64,000 bases of DNA, from the NCBI GenBank assembly GCA_031002005.1, contig JARYHS010013631.1, positions 70,305,832-70,369,831 of the forward strand. The letters are read 5' to 3'. Origin of the DNA: Vandiemenella viatica. Its lineage: Eukaryota; Arthropoda; Insecta; Orthoptera; Morabidae. Positions 10,441-21,358 of the stretch are shown one piece after another. The notes under the pieces are model-generated. The model saw only the letters and a program-made list of their open reading frames with translations. It was not told where the DNA came from and searched no databases. A program made the translations under genes and the position numbers. Numbering within the stretch: the first letter of the stretch is position 1; every line of letters begins with the position of its first letter.

Positions 10441-10610
10441 TTGGTTGACGTCGAGGTCAATAGAGGCGTGAAAATTCTTCACAGTTCGCGTAGAGTGATT
10501 TTGTGAAAACATGAAAAACTGAAATCAGGATGGTTGGACGGGGATTTGAACCAAAGACCTCTTGAATGCGAGGCCAATGGGTTACACCCCCCCCCCCCCA
10601 TACACTCGGT
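10441..10610 (-). mobile_element. SINE-1 relative in right palindrome arm
   Basis: Mirror of the copy at 9745-9908. Head, B box (rc of GGATTTGAACC) and tail (rc of TTGACGTCGAGG) are all present. A run of about 14 C at 10587 replaces the GGGGG of the left arm. Its tail keeps GACGTCGAGG, closer to the family consensus than the left copy, so the two arms have drifted independently. Confidence 0.65.
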
Positions 10611-10837
10611 TTCTAAATTAAAACAGCAGTCCGAAAAGTAACGCACTCTCACCGATCCTATATTATACTAAGAGAGTGAAAGAACACACATAGAGAGAAG
10701 AACATAAAAGGACTCCATAAAAATTCAGCCCTCCAAAACCGTATTTTAGGAAGGCCGCTGTAACTGTCGCTGCAAATTTCCGTCCCGATCATAAAGTATC
10801 AAACACAGCTAAAATCATGAAGAGAAAGGACAACTGA

Positions 10838-11430
10838 TCTGGACACGCAGTAACCAGAGAAGTCTTACTGGTAAAAAGTTGAAGGAACTGTAAAGGATTA
10901 GAGATGAAGAAGAAAGTTCCATTTCTCATTTCCTCCATGTCTGGAGGAAAATATGTCTAGGGACTACCAGAAGACAAAGAAAGATGAAAAACGTGGGCAG
11001 TAAAATTAATAACTACGAAGTTGACTCACATATGGCCCATCTCACAACTATAGTGTGGATCCGTGTTATTGACTTGACGTCTTGACTTTAACTTAAGCCA
11101 CCGCAAATTAAAGGAAAATGTGTAATGCTAAATGGGTTTCACTCCGTACGGAATTCTCACGGCCAAAGCGCATGAACAGATCCGTAATTTTATTCGTTTG
11201 TGTATTACCATATCCTGAATCTGTGGAATAAATTTCATTTCGTAATGAAATTTCTTCTTCTTTGTGTTACAATTTAAAAAAAAATTATATAATCTGTTGA
11301 CTCCTATAACACTACATTTAAATGATTCAGTTTTCCTTGTTTCTAATTTCCCCTACTCTAAACTTCGCTTCATTACAATTCTGCTCTATGCATACTGTCA
11401 TCTTTTAGTGCTTCACAGTTAAATATTTTT
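10838..11430. other. No feature recognised
   Basis: AT-rich, no convincing reading frame or repeat. Confidence 0.3.
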
Positions 11431-11677
11431 TTTATTTTTTTCTTATTTATGGCTTTACGCCTACTTGGACGTCGAGGCCATTACAGAGGAATGGAAGTGA
11501 CAACAAGGAACGGGAAGGAATTCGGCCAGGGCCTTTTGAAGGAAGCCTCCCAGCATTCGCCTGGAGTGATTTGGAGAAACCACGGCAAACCCAAATCTGG
11601 ATGCCCGGACGGGGATTCAAACCGGCGTCCTCTCGAATGCGAGGCCAGAACGTTAACCGTCGACCCACCACGCTCTG
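11431..11677 (-). mobile_element. SINE-1 copy, nearly complete
   Basis: On the minus strand: GAGCGTGGTGGG-type head, GCCTCGCATTCGAGAGGACG, B box GGTTTGAATCCCC, GGGCATCCAGATTTGGG, then the tail ending CGTCCAAGTAGGCGTAAAGC and a poly(A). AAATATTT occurs on both flanks (about 11421 and 11679), a plausible short target-site duplication. Confidence 0.85.
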
Positions 11678-11859
11678 TAAAATATTTCTATTTTATAGGT
11701 ACGCTCTTTTCATAATTTATGCTTGTGATGTGGAACTAAGCACTTAATAGTCTATTCGCTGTGATTGGCGAGATCAGAGTTTCACATGCCGATTATAATC
11801 TGCAAATGTGGTCGAAGCTTTTTAAAAAAAAATCTTTATTGCTATTTTTATTCACTACA

Positions 11860-12010
11860 CAATTATCATAATTATACTTTTGTCTGATAAGGACGACACA
11901 AGACAAACACAACACTTAATTAAAACCACTCGTGCCCTATGCGGGATTCAAACCAGCGACCTTTGCAATGTGAAGCCAGCTCGCTAGCCCCGCGCTACAA
12001 GCTGCAGCGA
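11860..12010 (-). mobile_element. tRNA-derived SINE, SINE-2-like subfamily
   Basis: The minus strand has a tRNA-like head (AGCGCGGGGCTAGCGAGC), a B box (GGTTTGAATCCCG), and a GTGTTGTGTTTGTCTTGTG body resembling the GTGTTGTGTCTGTGATTGTC body of SINE-2. The tail is A-rich. It is too diverged to merge with SINE-2 by eye, so it may be a separate family. Confidence 0.55.
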
Positions 12011-12636
12011 CGGTAGAATTGATCTAATCTACAAAGCTCCGTCCAGTTTAATACCTCTCACTCCCCCCCCCCCCCCCCTGCGCTACCTCTGTGAAAGGAG
12101 CTGACGAAGTATTTCGAAAGTTCAGATTTTACAGCAAACCCTTAGTATCGAGGGGATTTGAACTGCCGTCGTGTAATTCCTAATCGAGATAGGGTTACGG
12201 AAATACAAATAATGGACGACGTATTTGGTGTGGTCGACACCTCCAGTGAAGTTTACATTTTGTTAACAGGAACTCAGTTTACCGGCGTTATCTCGTTTCA
12301 TCTTGTCGTGTTGACAACACTGGGCGCGGTGCCCCCCAGATAACCCGGTAGCCTCTGTACACACCCGGACAGGACGCGCTGTTGACTTTTTACGTGGCGT
12401 TTATCTGACGCCTGCTTGTATCCACAATAACAAACAACAGCTATTTCAACTTTCACCGCCTGCGACCTGCTGCACTGGGGCACAACGAAGTTAACTCGAA
12501 ACCAGTGCAGGGAGAGTCGCGCTCAAATCCGAGCTGTATTCGAATCAGCGAAGAAACAGTGTCACTTGCTAATACAGACAATTTAATATTTGATTCTCTA
12601 ATACACTAATCATGCCGATATTCTGCAAGGTAGGAG
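12011..12636. other. Unassigned DNA with a poly(C) tract
   Basis: A run of about 16 C lies near 12063. The DNA from 12280 to 12540 is moderately GC-rich with no supported gene. Confidence 0.3.
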
Positions 12637-13197
12637 ACATAAAGTGTGATTCCCAGGAGGAATGGTAAATATTAAAGGAGCTGGTAGCATGAACAATATT
12701 GAGTAAAAAAGTTCATATAAACATGAACCCGATTTCCATTCATTTTAGATATACAGGTGCTGGAATGTTATGCATAAAATCAACTTCAGAAAATGGTCAA
12801 GAGCATACAAATAACTTGAAGAAGTACGCTACTCGTGGAAAAACGCTCGAATATCTTACAAAAGTTTAATTTAAATGATCGAAAATTCCACCATCGGCTT
12901 CAGTACAATTTGCAGCTCTCTTCGCAAAAGTACGTGTAGCTCTTCCGAATGTCTAGGTGTACTTTTATGAGGGTAGCAGAATTTACAATGTAAGCGAGTG
13001 TTTAATTTTTCTTTGTATTCGTTTTTCAACCATCCCCACACACAAAAATCTAATGGGGTAAGGTCCGGCGACCTTCCAGCAACTGTATCTTGAAAACGAA
13101 TGGAAATCAGACACAAGTTTATATGAACTTTTTCCCTCAATCTTGTTTATACTACAACCTCCTTCAATATTTATCATTCCTCCTGAATCACCTTGTA
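12637..13197 (-). mobile_element. Tc1/mariner-type (IS630-like) element remnant with TIRs
   Basis: Two inverted ends match over about 120 bases: the left (GTGATTCCCAGGAGGAATGG, near 12650) and the right, read on the minus strand (GGTGATTCAGGAGGAATG, near 13180), both continuing to AAAAGTTCATATAAAC and GATTTCCATTC. Between them the minus strand encodes RSPDLTPLDFCVWGWLKNE (about 13080-13010), the C-terminal catalytic block (last Asp of the DDE/D triad) of a family common in insects. The N-terminal half of the transposase is gone. Confidence 0.75.
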
Positions 13198-13356
13198 TGG
13201 GATTTCTGATATCATTCAATGTACCAAATGTACAAGGTAAAGGTAGAATAGTCATCAGACAAGATGCATGGTAACAGTAAAGATAGACAAGTACCACGGC
13301 AAGTATTTGATAAAATTAAGGTACTGGTATGGATACCCTTCCATAGTACGTTTATA
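13198..13356. other. No feature recognised
   Basis: Short spacer between the IS630-like element and MITE-A. Confidence 0.3.
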
Positions 13357-13538
13357 CCCTATTTACTCCAAACTGGCTGCTCAAGGTCATGTTTTCCCTC
13401 TCTACACCTCATCAGTCCTCCCTTCCTACTTATCATAGTTGACCGCTTTTTCCATCAAGTTTGAGTGGTAAATTTCCCCCTTCAAAGGAGTGGGAATAGA
13501 GTGGACTGACCTTGAACCGCCTCTGTTAACTGAACGGG
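13357..13538. mobile_element. MITE-A with TTATA target-site duplication
   Basis: Bounded by TTATA on both sides (13352-13356 and 13539-13543). The ends are inverted: CCCTATTTACTCCAAACTGG and, on the other strand, CCCGTTCAGTTAACAGAGGC. Both lead into a GGC(G/T)GCTCAAGGTCA block. Copies at 43246-43451 and 52601-52805 share ends and a pyrimidine-rich interior (CCCCACTCCACT). Non-coding; the 5-bp TA-rich duplication does not by itself fix a superfamily. Confidence 0.8.
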
Positions 13539-14398
13539 TTATAGTGTCATCATACTTTGTGTAGCTGACGAAAAGTGTAACAGTTTGTCTATGAACTGAG
13601 TACAAAATGTTTATCGTGTTTTGTATTTGAGATGAAGCAAGGGGTAAGGTAAGACAATTTATTTCACCACCAGAGCTCGAATCAGATAACCTTGTTTCAC
13701 GTGACAGGCACACTTTCTGCTTCTAAGTGATTCAGGTAACGAGATAATGTTACACTACTGCGAGAGATATGGGAAACGAGACAGGAGGGACTGAGGATCC
13801 AAGATTTGTATTAAGTGAATTATTGCCGAAAGATAATGAGACAGCGATAACACGCGGTGTAAGAGAAGGACACAACAAACATACAAGTAATAAAGTCAAC
13901 GACTTACCACATTCAGTTGTTCACTCGACCAGGTCATCTGGAAACAGGCCAGTACTTGGGGCCTGGATTTATGCGTCGGTAGTATGGGCCACCCTGAGTA
14001 TAATTTTTAGTTAAAGTGAATGCTACGACAGTGTCCACTATTCACCTCAACTGCGGCTTGTTCAACGTGTTAGCAGACACGGACAGAAAAAAAAAGGCAA
14101 CACTAACGACAGAACATAAAGCCCACAGAAATCGTCTCTGACGGTTATATACGGTGTCAGAGAATTCAACCTCCAGGTAAACAGTAGAAAAAACTCTAGG
14201 AACTCCACTCGGAGTCTCCTTCTATATATGTCCCTAGGCTAAGGTACGAGGCAGGTTTAAATGGTTGAAATTCCGGTGGTGAATAAAGCCAGGATTAACA
14301 CTCTCTTTTCCGGGCTCTGAGTGTTACATTTAACAGCAATTATCTAACAAACAATAATACTTGCTAAGTTTAACGGTAGATGTAAAGAAAAGGACAGG
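13539..14398. other. No feature recognised
   Basis: Open frames of 80-95 codons here show no motif. A 9-A run lies near 14089. Confidence 0.3.
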
Positions 14399-14590
14399 TT
14401 TTTTTTATGGCTTTCGGCATCTTAGGCCACACAGCCAGCCTGATGAATTTTTCCAGATAATTACACACCACAGGACGGACATGACAATCACAGACACAAC
14501 AGTTAAACACCCATGCCCGCGGCCGGACTCGAACCGGCGACCTTCGGCACGCGGAGCTAACACTCTAGGCCCTACGCTACCGAGGCCGGC
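14399..14590 (-). mobile_element. SINE-2 copy, well preserved
   Basis: The minus strand reads GCCGGCCTCGGTAGCGTAGG (head with A box), GGTCGCCGGTTCGAGTCCGG (B box), CATGGGTGTTTAACTGTTGT, then the tail ATTATCTGGAAAAATTCATC to GCCGAAAGCCATAAAAAA. AGAAAAGGACAG before it and AGAAAGACAG after it look like a target-site duplication with a small indel. It serves as the best reference copy for SINE-2 in this window. Confidence 0.85.
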
Positions 14591-16204
14591 TAGAAAGACA
14601 GTTTCTGTGAGTCAGCATCACACTGTACGTTATCCGTGTACGGATACGACAAACACCTTTAACTTTTTATACAAGTCTTTTATTTGCCGTATACTTTAAT
14701 CTTTATATAGCTCTGTACTGAATGAAAGACGGAAGCCTTATGGATTACTTATATTCCTGTCGGTCTGTTACCTGCAGATTCATAACTTCTGAAGAAATTG
14801 AATTATAAATGTATAATTCTGTAATTTTTTTTTTTTCGTCCTTACTAGTTTTAACGTTTGTGATAAGTTAACATCTCTTACAAGATGATAGTGCAATCCT
14901 GAAGGAAGCGACTTGTTGGAGCTAGCAGTTCAAGTGTAGTCAGTTCAAGTCGCTGATAACAGTTTTCTCATCAATGGCACCGTCGAATGATTTTCATCCT
15001 AGGGGGCTACTTTGCAATAGAGTACTGACAACACAATAATTTCAGAAAAAAGGTCACAAAAAAGCTGTGACTATAATATCCAGATTAAAATTCAGTCACG
15101 GCAGATTCGGAAGCCACTTATACAAAAGGAATTTAGCAAACTCCCCACTTTTTCAGTGAGACGGGGAGTCCGGGGCCGATACAAAACACCTATTTCGGAT
15201 GCAAGAATTACAGAGAAGAAACAGACATTTTCCGGAAAGACCTAAAATTTGGTACATAAGTTATCCAGTTAATGTAGGCCACCTTCTTGCTCTAGAAAAT
15301 ATCTCAATATACCAGACGATGGTCCACTTCATAACAAGAAACCATACAGAAAAACCGGGTGTAACCCACTCTACTACTCAATATTGCAAACATTTATCGT
15401 TTACAGACCACCAGATGATTATTGTTAAAAATTTTAATAGAAACGCTTCATAACACTTTTACATGTATAAAAACCATTGGATTATAAAAATCTAACTGTA
15501 AAATCTGTGATTTAATGCTTTTGTAATGTTTTAACTTTTAAAGTGCCGCATAAGTCCTCTTATAATCTTATTATGTCCTTAATGTTTATGTTTAAGTTCT
15601 TAATGCTATGTAAATTACTATTTCTGTTATGTATAATTCGATAACTATGATGTGATCTTATAATATGAACAGTGAATGGTATGTATGTGGGAGCATGAAT
15701 ATATATATATATATATAAAGATAGAGCACTAAGTATAATGTATCTTAACTGTTGGAACAAGCCAAGTGTCAATAAAATATTATTAAAAAAAAAAGAGCTG
15801 ATAATATAACGACGTCGTACTGTCTGCTGCAAACTCCATGTTTTTTATTCTTTATTTCATGACTCGAAGTGACACTTTGAGTAGAAGATAAGAGACTTTC
15901 TGCTAGCTAACATATAAATAATATACTCGTAACTTCAATGAAATTGCCTTCCGTTCATCAAACGATGTACCTGTTATTTTATGCACGGTCATGCTTTGTT
16001 GTTTGTTTGCAAATTGTACCTTGCCAAGTTTCTTAATTTTGTTCAGTGTTGCTTAATGTATTACTTTATGAATAAATCTACGTTAATGTTGGTAAATTCA
16101 GTTAATGCTTTCAACGGAATTATGTCAACCAAAGGCACACAATATTTAACTCCATGGAAAATTCAAATATTAAATCTTAAATCATATATATTATTTTTAT
16201 AAGG
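14591..16204. other. No gene; short (TA)n at 15699-15717
   Basis: About 1.6 kb of AT-rich DNA. A (TA)n microsatellite of about 19 bases and an A-run near 15785 are the only structures seen. The longest open frames (84-90 codons) carry no recognisable motif. Confidence 0.3.
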
Positions 16205-16815
16205 TTTTTTTGTCACAAGCCATTATCTCCCTTCGTACTTAACCGAAATCTATGAATAAGGCTTATCGTATCTATTTTGGTCACATCATATTTTAAGATA
16301 GGGATTTTCGGAATTAGACTCTTAAAGGGCTAAAGTATTAATATTTCCGCAATGCGTTTTTCTGTCACGAACCATTTATATCTCTTCATACGTAATCGAA
16401 ATAGAGAAATGAGGTTTAATTTTAAAGTCAACACTTTGGTCACATCATATTTTAAGAAAGAACTTTTTTCCAAATTCAATCGTTAAAAGGCAAAAGTCTC
16501 CTTTCTTTCCCTCACTTGATACCTAACCGATAAATCGATAAATGAGGTCTCGTTTTTAAGACCAAGGCGTTCGCTTAGGACATCCCATATTTTATGAAAG
16601 GAACTTTTTGGAATTCAACCCTTAAAGGGCAAAAGTAACAATATTATTTCTACAACGTGAATTTTCTATTATGGCCCATTTATCTTCTTCGATACCTAAC
16701 CGAAATCGATAAATGACGTATCGTTTTAAAGATTAAGGTCTCCAATTAGAAACAATCATAAATTAAGAAAGAAATTTTTCCAAATTTGACGCTCAAAGGG
16801 CAAAAATAATAACTA
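16205..16815 (+). repeat. Degenerate tandem array, four units of ~150 bp
   Basis: An AACCGAAATC-type anchor occurs near 16242, 16394, 16525 and 16698 (spacings about 153, 131, 173). Each unit then has a GATAAATGAGG-like phrase, an ATCATATTTTAAGAAAG-like phrase and a CTTAAAGGGCAAAAGT-like phrase in the same order. Similarity between units is moderate, so the array is old. It could be a short satellite or the internal repeat block of a non-autonomous transposon. Nothing coding is visible. Confidence 0.7.
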
Positions 16816-17260
16816 CGAAGGTCGCACGTATAAGAAAGCCACCTCAGAGCCAAGTCACTAGGTAGCAACAGCATATATCACAGAGTTATCAATAAGCTGT
16901 TTTTTATACAATAAACAGCTTTTCGAATACGTATTTTTCTGTTATGGAAACATTTTTGTTTTGTTCTACAGTTCCATTGTAAAGATTTTATTTGTGAAAT
17001 GTTCTCATTTGTGGTGTACTTATCACAATAAAAAAATTAGCAATTGATAAAAATGATGTGGTTCTACTTTTCATTCTATTACAAGCCGCAAACCTCACTA
17101 TTAATCGTATTTCACTCGCGAAATTTTCAAACGGGTCATCTAGTATTAAATAAAACAATTAATCATAAATTAATGAGTGTACGAGACACGCACCCACTTA
17201 AATAGTTGCGTCACAGGATCCCAATTTTTTTGGCCTATCATCCCCTTTTCGACAAAATAT
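16816..17260. other. No gene recognised
   Basis: AT-rich. CAAACGGGTCATCTAGTATT near 17129 resembles Helitron 3' termini that end in CTAGT, but no hairpin or second copy supports it. Confidence 0.3.
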
Positions 17261-17332
17261 ATATACATATATATATATATAATAATATATAATATATATA
17301 TATAATATATATATATTATATATTATATATAT

Positions 17333-17392
<60 letters not shown>
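17261..17392. repeat. (TA)n microsatellite
   Basis: About 130 bases of TA/TATAT repeats, including an uninterrupted run of roughly 50 bases at the end. It can form cruciforms and is prone to assembly error. Confidence 0.95.
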
Positions 17393-17396
<4 letters not shown>

Positions 17397-17699
17397 AACT
17401 CAACGCCCCATTATGAAACAAAAAACTGCTCACCACCCCGTTTTCAGAAAAACGGAAGCCCCTACTCCTCTTCTTGTAATAAATACTGTAACCACAGTGC
17501 TCCAACTTTTTGGTCTTATAACTCACTTTTTGAAACAGTGATTCGATGGCGTTACTTTGAGCTGAAGTGTACAATATCATGTAGGTAGAAAAACGTGGAC
17601 ATATTTCTAAAATTATTGTGTATTGAAATATATAAATGTTATTCGTGTATTATCTGCAGCTTAATTAACAAAAACATGTTATTAATTATAGGTCTCAGT
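17393..17699. other. No feature recognised
   Basis: Featureless AT-rich DNA. Confidence 0.3.
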
Positions 17700-17845
17700 T
17701 CGGTGTAATGACAATAATTTACCGATTTTTGGTGTGTTATTTGTCGTCAGAAGGCTTATCACTGCGCTCCACTACCGGAAATCTGCTTCTTTTCTTATCT
17801 AATAAAGTGCTGACTACGCTAAATCCTCTTTTGGCAACGTATGAT
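17700..17845 (-). pseudogene. Possible hAT transposase C-terminal scrap
   Basis: The minus strand reads VAKRGFSVVSTLLDKKRSRF and PVVERSDKP, then a stop. The spacing of FS-----LL-KKRSR followed by a charged segment resembles the hAT-family dimerisation region (FS.LT.L..KKR.RL...... DLRL). It is only about 30 residues, so the call is weak. Confidence 0.3.
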
Positions 17846-18037
17846 AATGGGTAGGCAACTAAAATCTCCTTCGATGCAGCCCTTAAAGCCGGATATAATA
17901 CTGGAAGCAGGGGCGGCGGTTGGTCCCCAACACCACCAAAATTTCCCTTGGCTCAGAAACTCCCCCATCGATGGAAGATACATACCTCCTTTGTTGGGAA
18001 TCACTGGTTATACAGGTAAATAACGAAACCACTCATA

Positions 18038-18412
18038 AAGGATCTTCCACAAACTACGTGGTTCAGTCTAAAAGGGGGTGGGGGGTGGAGAGGTTGGCTG
18101 GAAAGCTACGTTGGGCTACGTGGGGGGGGGGGGGACCGAGGTTCCGAGCAAGGCCACGTAGCATATTATTTGTCACAGTTAATATGAGGTACGAAACACA
18201 CAAACAGCGTGTAAATATTTATTTCCGTCATTTAGTTATCTCAGCACGTAATTTACGATAAACTGACAATCTATAGGGAAAAAAGCTACGTGCTACGCGG
18301 TGGGGGGGGGGGGGGGGCGTTGGGTAGAGAGAAAAGCCACGACATGCTACGTGGGGGGGGGGGGGGGTTTCACAGGAGGCCAAAATGGAGCTACGTGGTT
18401 TATGGACACTCC
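18038..18412. mobile_element. MITE-C with ACGTAG terminal inverted repeats
   Basis: The left end (AAAGGATCTTCCACAAACTA then CGTGG) is a decayed form of the family end AGGGAGCGTCCATAAA. The right end is CTACGTGGTTTATGGACACT. The interior has four or more CTACGTGG phrases and three poly(G) runs of about 12, 17 and 14 bases near 18121, 18302 and 18353. The AT-rich centre (TATTTATTTCCGTCATTTAG) matches the copies at 34478 and 62959. Confidence 0.75.
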
Positions 18413-19237
18413 ATAAATTGGAAAATTATACCTCGAGCTCCAGTCTTATCAAAAATTTATCACGCAAAGACGGAGAAAACGGCTTCGAAAGAAAGAGCGA
18501 CATGACGTTTCACTGAAATCAGAAAACTGAAATTACAACCCCTGTTATCTTACATGTGTGCTTCGATATATTTAGAAAAAAAACTGAATTAACGATCAGT
18601 GCCCATTTTTAAGTTATATTGTGATACAGTTCTTTTAATATTAAAAATACAATTATTAGTAACAAAATTGTTTGACGATAGTCTGTTATTATTGTACAAC
18701 TCTCAATATAGCTTTTATTATAAGCCGAAGATCATTGACTAGTAATATCTTTGACATGGTAACGGGAAGGAAGATGCCAGTCCCTTTGATGCGATGTGTC
18801 TGTTATAAAGATGACTACGATACGCGAGTGTTAAATGTAAAACGTTGTTTTTATCAACTTAGGAAATAAATAACGAACAGGATAAAAACTGGAATCGGTA
18901 CTGAAACCTAGCCTTGTGGAAAACCATTGACGTGCAATTATTTTTAAGCCCTCCTTTTCGTAGACTATTCTCCATCAATATTGTCGTGTGTCCTTACTTC
19001 TTACACAGAGGAGACATTTGAGATTTAACCTGGGACATTTGGGAGCAAACAGAAACTTGAGAACTGTACATCTCTCTGTTGTTTTGATTTTTAACCAACT
19101 ACCTATTAAACAAAATTGATAATACTTCCCTGGTTGGAATCAGTTAGTATCAAGTCGAATTTCAAGCATTGTTCTGAGACACTTTCAGTGCTAATAAGTT
19201 TGGTTGTCCTAACTGATTTCTTTCGGAAAGTCAATCA
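18413..19237. other. No feature recognised
   Basis: AT-rich; no repeat or gene was identified. Confidence 0.3.
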
Positions 19238-19457
19238 GCGACCCCCGTGGGTTAACAGATAACATTCTGGCCTGGCACTCTACAGGACATGGGTTCCATC
19301 CCCAATCCGGACATCAAAATTCAATGGTTTTCTGAAATTATCCTGGGTGAATGCTGGAATGGCTTCTTCGAAAGGCAATGGCCATATTCGTTGCCCCCAA
19401 TCACCTTCGAAGTCTAATGACGTCGACAAACCATAAGGCTCCCGCTTTAAAAACAAA
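19238..19457 (+). mobile_element. SINE-1 copy, old
   Basis: Order is preserved: TTCTGGCCTGGCACTC, a degraded B box (GGTTCCATCCCC), CCGGACATC, a decayed GGTTTTC, GAATGCTGGAATGGCTTC, then CTAATGACGTCGACAAACCA and a short A-rich tail. There are substitutions throughout and the polymerase III B box has lost its central bases. Confidence 0.75.
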
Positions 19458-20506
19458 ATTTCCTTCCATCGTGTCACTGGTTTTATCTAACGAATTCAGG
19501 TTGCTCTGTTCTTTATTTGACGATCATGTATTCAGTCAATTCAGAACGGAAGCTGCTTTGACTATCAACTACGAGATATTTTTGTACGTGGTGAAAGCTG
19601 CATGAGCATTCAAATTTTTCGATGTCGCCATGGTACATGATTGATGGAAGACTGCAACAAGAGCAGCTGGACGGGACAACAGAAAATACCTTCACTGAGA
19701 GTCGCAGTGTGGTTTATAATACAACAGCGATTTTTATGGTTTAAAAACGTTGTAATTAGTGAACGCATTGCGAAAAGTTCATCTGAAATATCTTCAACTA
19801 TTCTTATATATCTAATCTGCCGATTATATACTTCTAAGCCCAAAGGTTAGCAAGCCGGGGCGAGAGAAAAGCAATAATCAATTATAGCTTAAGCAATTTG
19901 AAATAGAATAGGTAACTAATTATATTTAGTGCAACTCTACATAAAAAGAAGCTTGGTTGATGCCGCCTAATTGTAGTAGTCAACCATTACGGAAGAATAT
20001 AGAACGGTTTTGCAGTACTGTTCTCAGACAGTATTCACGCTATGAATCCAAGAATTCGTCGTTAAGTTTATTAAATGTTTATGGAATATAATTACAGTAA
20101 ACAAATAGATAGAAAGTATTTCAGCTGACAAAACAAGATATCCACGGCCCCTAGCAATAACATTATCATCAATTAATCTCAGTGAGGAAAGAAAAATAAC
20201 TGTCATCATCTCGGGACGTATTGGACTTTCCCCAAGTACGTACCTCTGCTTATGTATGTCTTAGTAATATTGTACTCTCCTTGATCTAGTAACCTCTCTT
20301 CTCTGTCCTGCAAGTCGTCTCTAATCTAGTCCATCTATTTCCTATTAAGGGGTCCAACTGGTCCTCTCCCTATCCATATACTGCCTAGTGATCTATGACT
20401 CCTATATTAACTTCAGATCACTTTAACCTAGTATCGCTCTTATTTCCCTCCATATTCACATATTCAGGACCACTTTCATGTTTCATCTTACATTTTTACT
20501 TTTGTC

Positions 20507-20541
<35 letters not shown>

Positions 20542-21147
20542 ACCTTTTGAAAATAAAGTTGAGGATACATTGTATGAATTTAATTACTAGAAATGTTATT
20601 TAAGTACGATAAATAACACTGTTTTTCTTTTATTTTAGTAGGTCTTCTTGGTGCGTTGATAGTCTGTTCATTAGAGGCTTGTCTGGATTGTTGCCATGTA
20701 ATTGGAAAGAACTAGTTATGGCCATAATAAGGGATTTTATCGGTATTTAGTGGGATTTATTTAGGGACACTGTGGAAAACCGAAATGGACCGGTCTGGAA
20801 TTGGTGATAGGCCCATCCATAGTACGCTTCGGAATACGATCGCATATTCAATGGGGTTCAGTTTTCTTCTTCTTCAAGACTGCTGTCGTCTGTCGACTGT
20901 TAACAGAACTGAAATAGCATATTTTTCTTTCTCTTCTTAGTATTACCGTACCTCCCAACTCATATAGAATCTGACTGTATTAATGAAACGAATTTATCTA
21001 CAATTTTTTTTTTTACTAGTTTCGAAACATTTCTACCTCTCCTCAAAACTGGAAGATACGTGGTAATGATGAACATGTATTATCTAGTAGTCACATCACA
21101 CTTTGATACAAAGCGTGCTGAAAAACTGCTTCTTTTTTGCTTCAGTC
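19458..21147. other. No gene; (CT)n at 20511-20540
   Basis: About 1.7 kb with a 30-base CT microsatellite. No protein motif found in the open frames of 60-84 codons near 19500-19850. Confidence 0.3.
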
Positions 21148-21358
21148 CTTTTTCCTCCTGATGTCGAAGTCATTAGAGGCGGATAACGAATGGAGGCAAG
21201 GAACGGGAAGGAATGCAGACATGACCTTTTGAAGGAACTATTCTGGCATTCGCCTATTGTGATTTGAGGAAACTATGGAAAACCGAAATCTGGATGGCCG
21301 GACGGAAATTCAAACCCGCGTTCTCCGGAATACCAGGCTCACCCACTACAGTCGGTCT
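21148..21358 (-). mobile_element. SINE-1 copy, old
   Basis: Minus-strand order is head, decayed B box (GGTTTGAATTTCC), GGCCATCCAGATTTCGG, GGCGAATGCCAGAATAG, and the tail GCCTCTAATGACTTCGACAT. The tRNA-like head has lost the second half of its A box. Confidence 0.75.

Larger units (their letters stand above)
9517..10837. repeat. 1.3 kb imperfect palindrome
   Basis: The left arm (9517-10136, 620 bases) and right arm (10196-10837, 642 bases) are inverted copies around a 59-base spacer. Outermost bases are TCAATTGTCCTTTCTC and the complement of GAGAAAGGACAACTGA. Innermost is GGGATTC against GAATCC. Paired landmarks include the stretch around TTTATGATCGGGACGG, the phrase GTGAGAGTGCGTTACT, and an embedded SINE-1 relative in each arm. 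Indels and substitutions separate the arms, notably an A-rich run at 10076 against a (GTTTTT)n tract at 10243. RNA from either strand would fold into a long hairpin. It could be a long-TIR transposon or an inverted duplication. Confidence 0.85.

Noticed and set aside
13390..13415. Second hammerhead-like match (CUGAUGA...GAAA, minus strand)
   Set aside because: The bases between the two boxes cannot form stem II and there is no stem III or cleavage triplet; it is chance within MITE-A.
16205..16815. CRISPR-like array
   Set aside because: Units are whole ~150-base tandem repeats without short identical repeats and unique spacers, and the genome is clearly eukaryotic.
17125..17155. Helitron 3' terminus (GGGTCATCTAGTATT)
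   Set aside because: No preceding hairpin and no second copy in the window.
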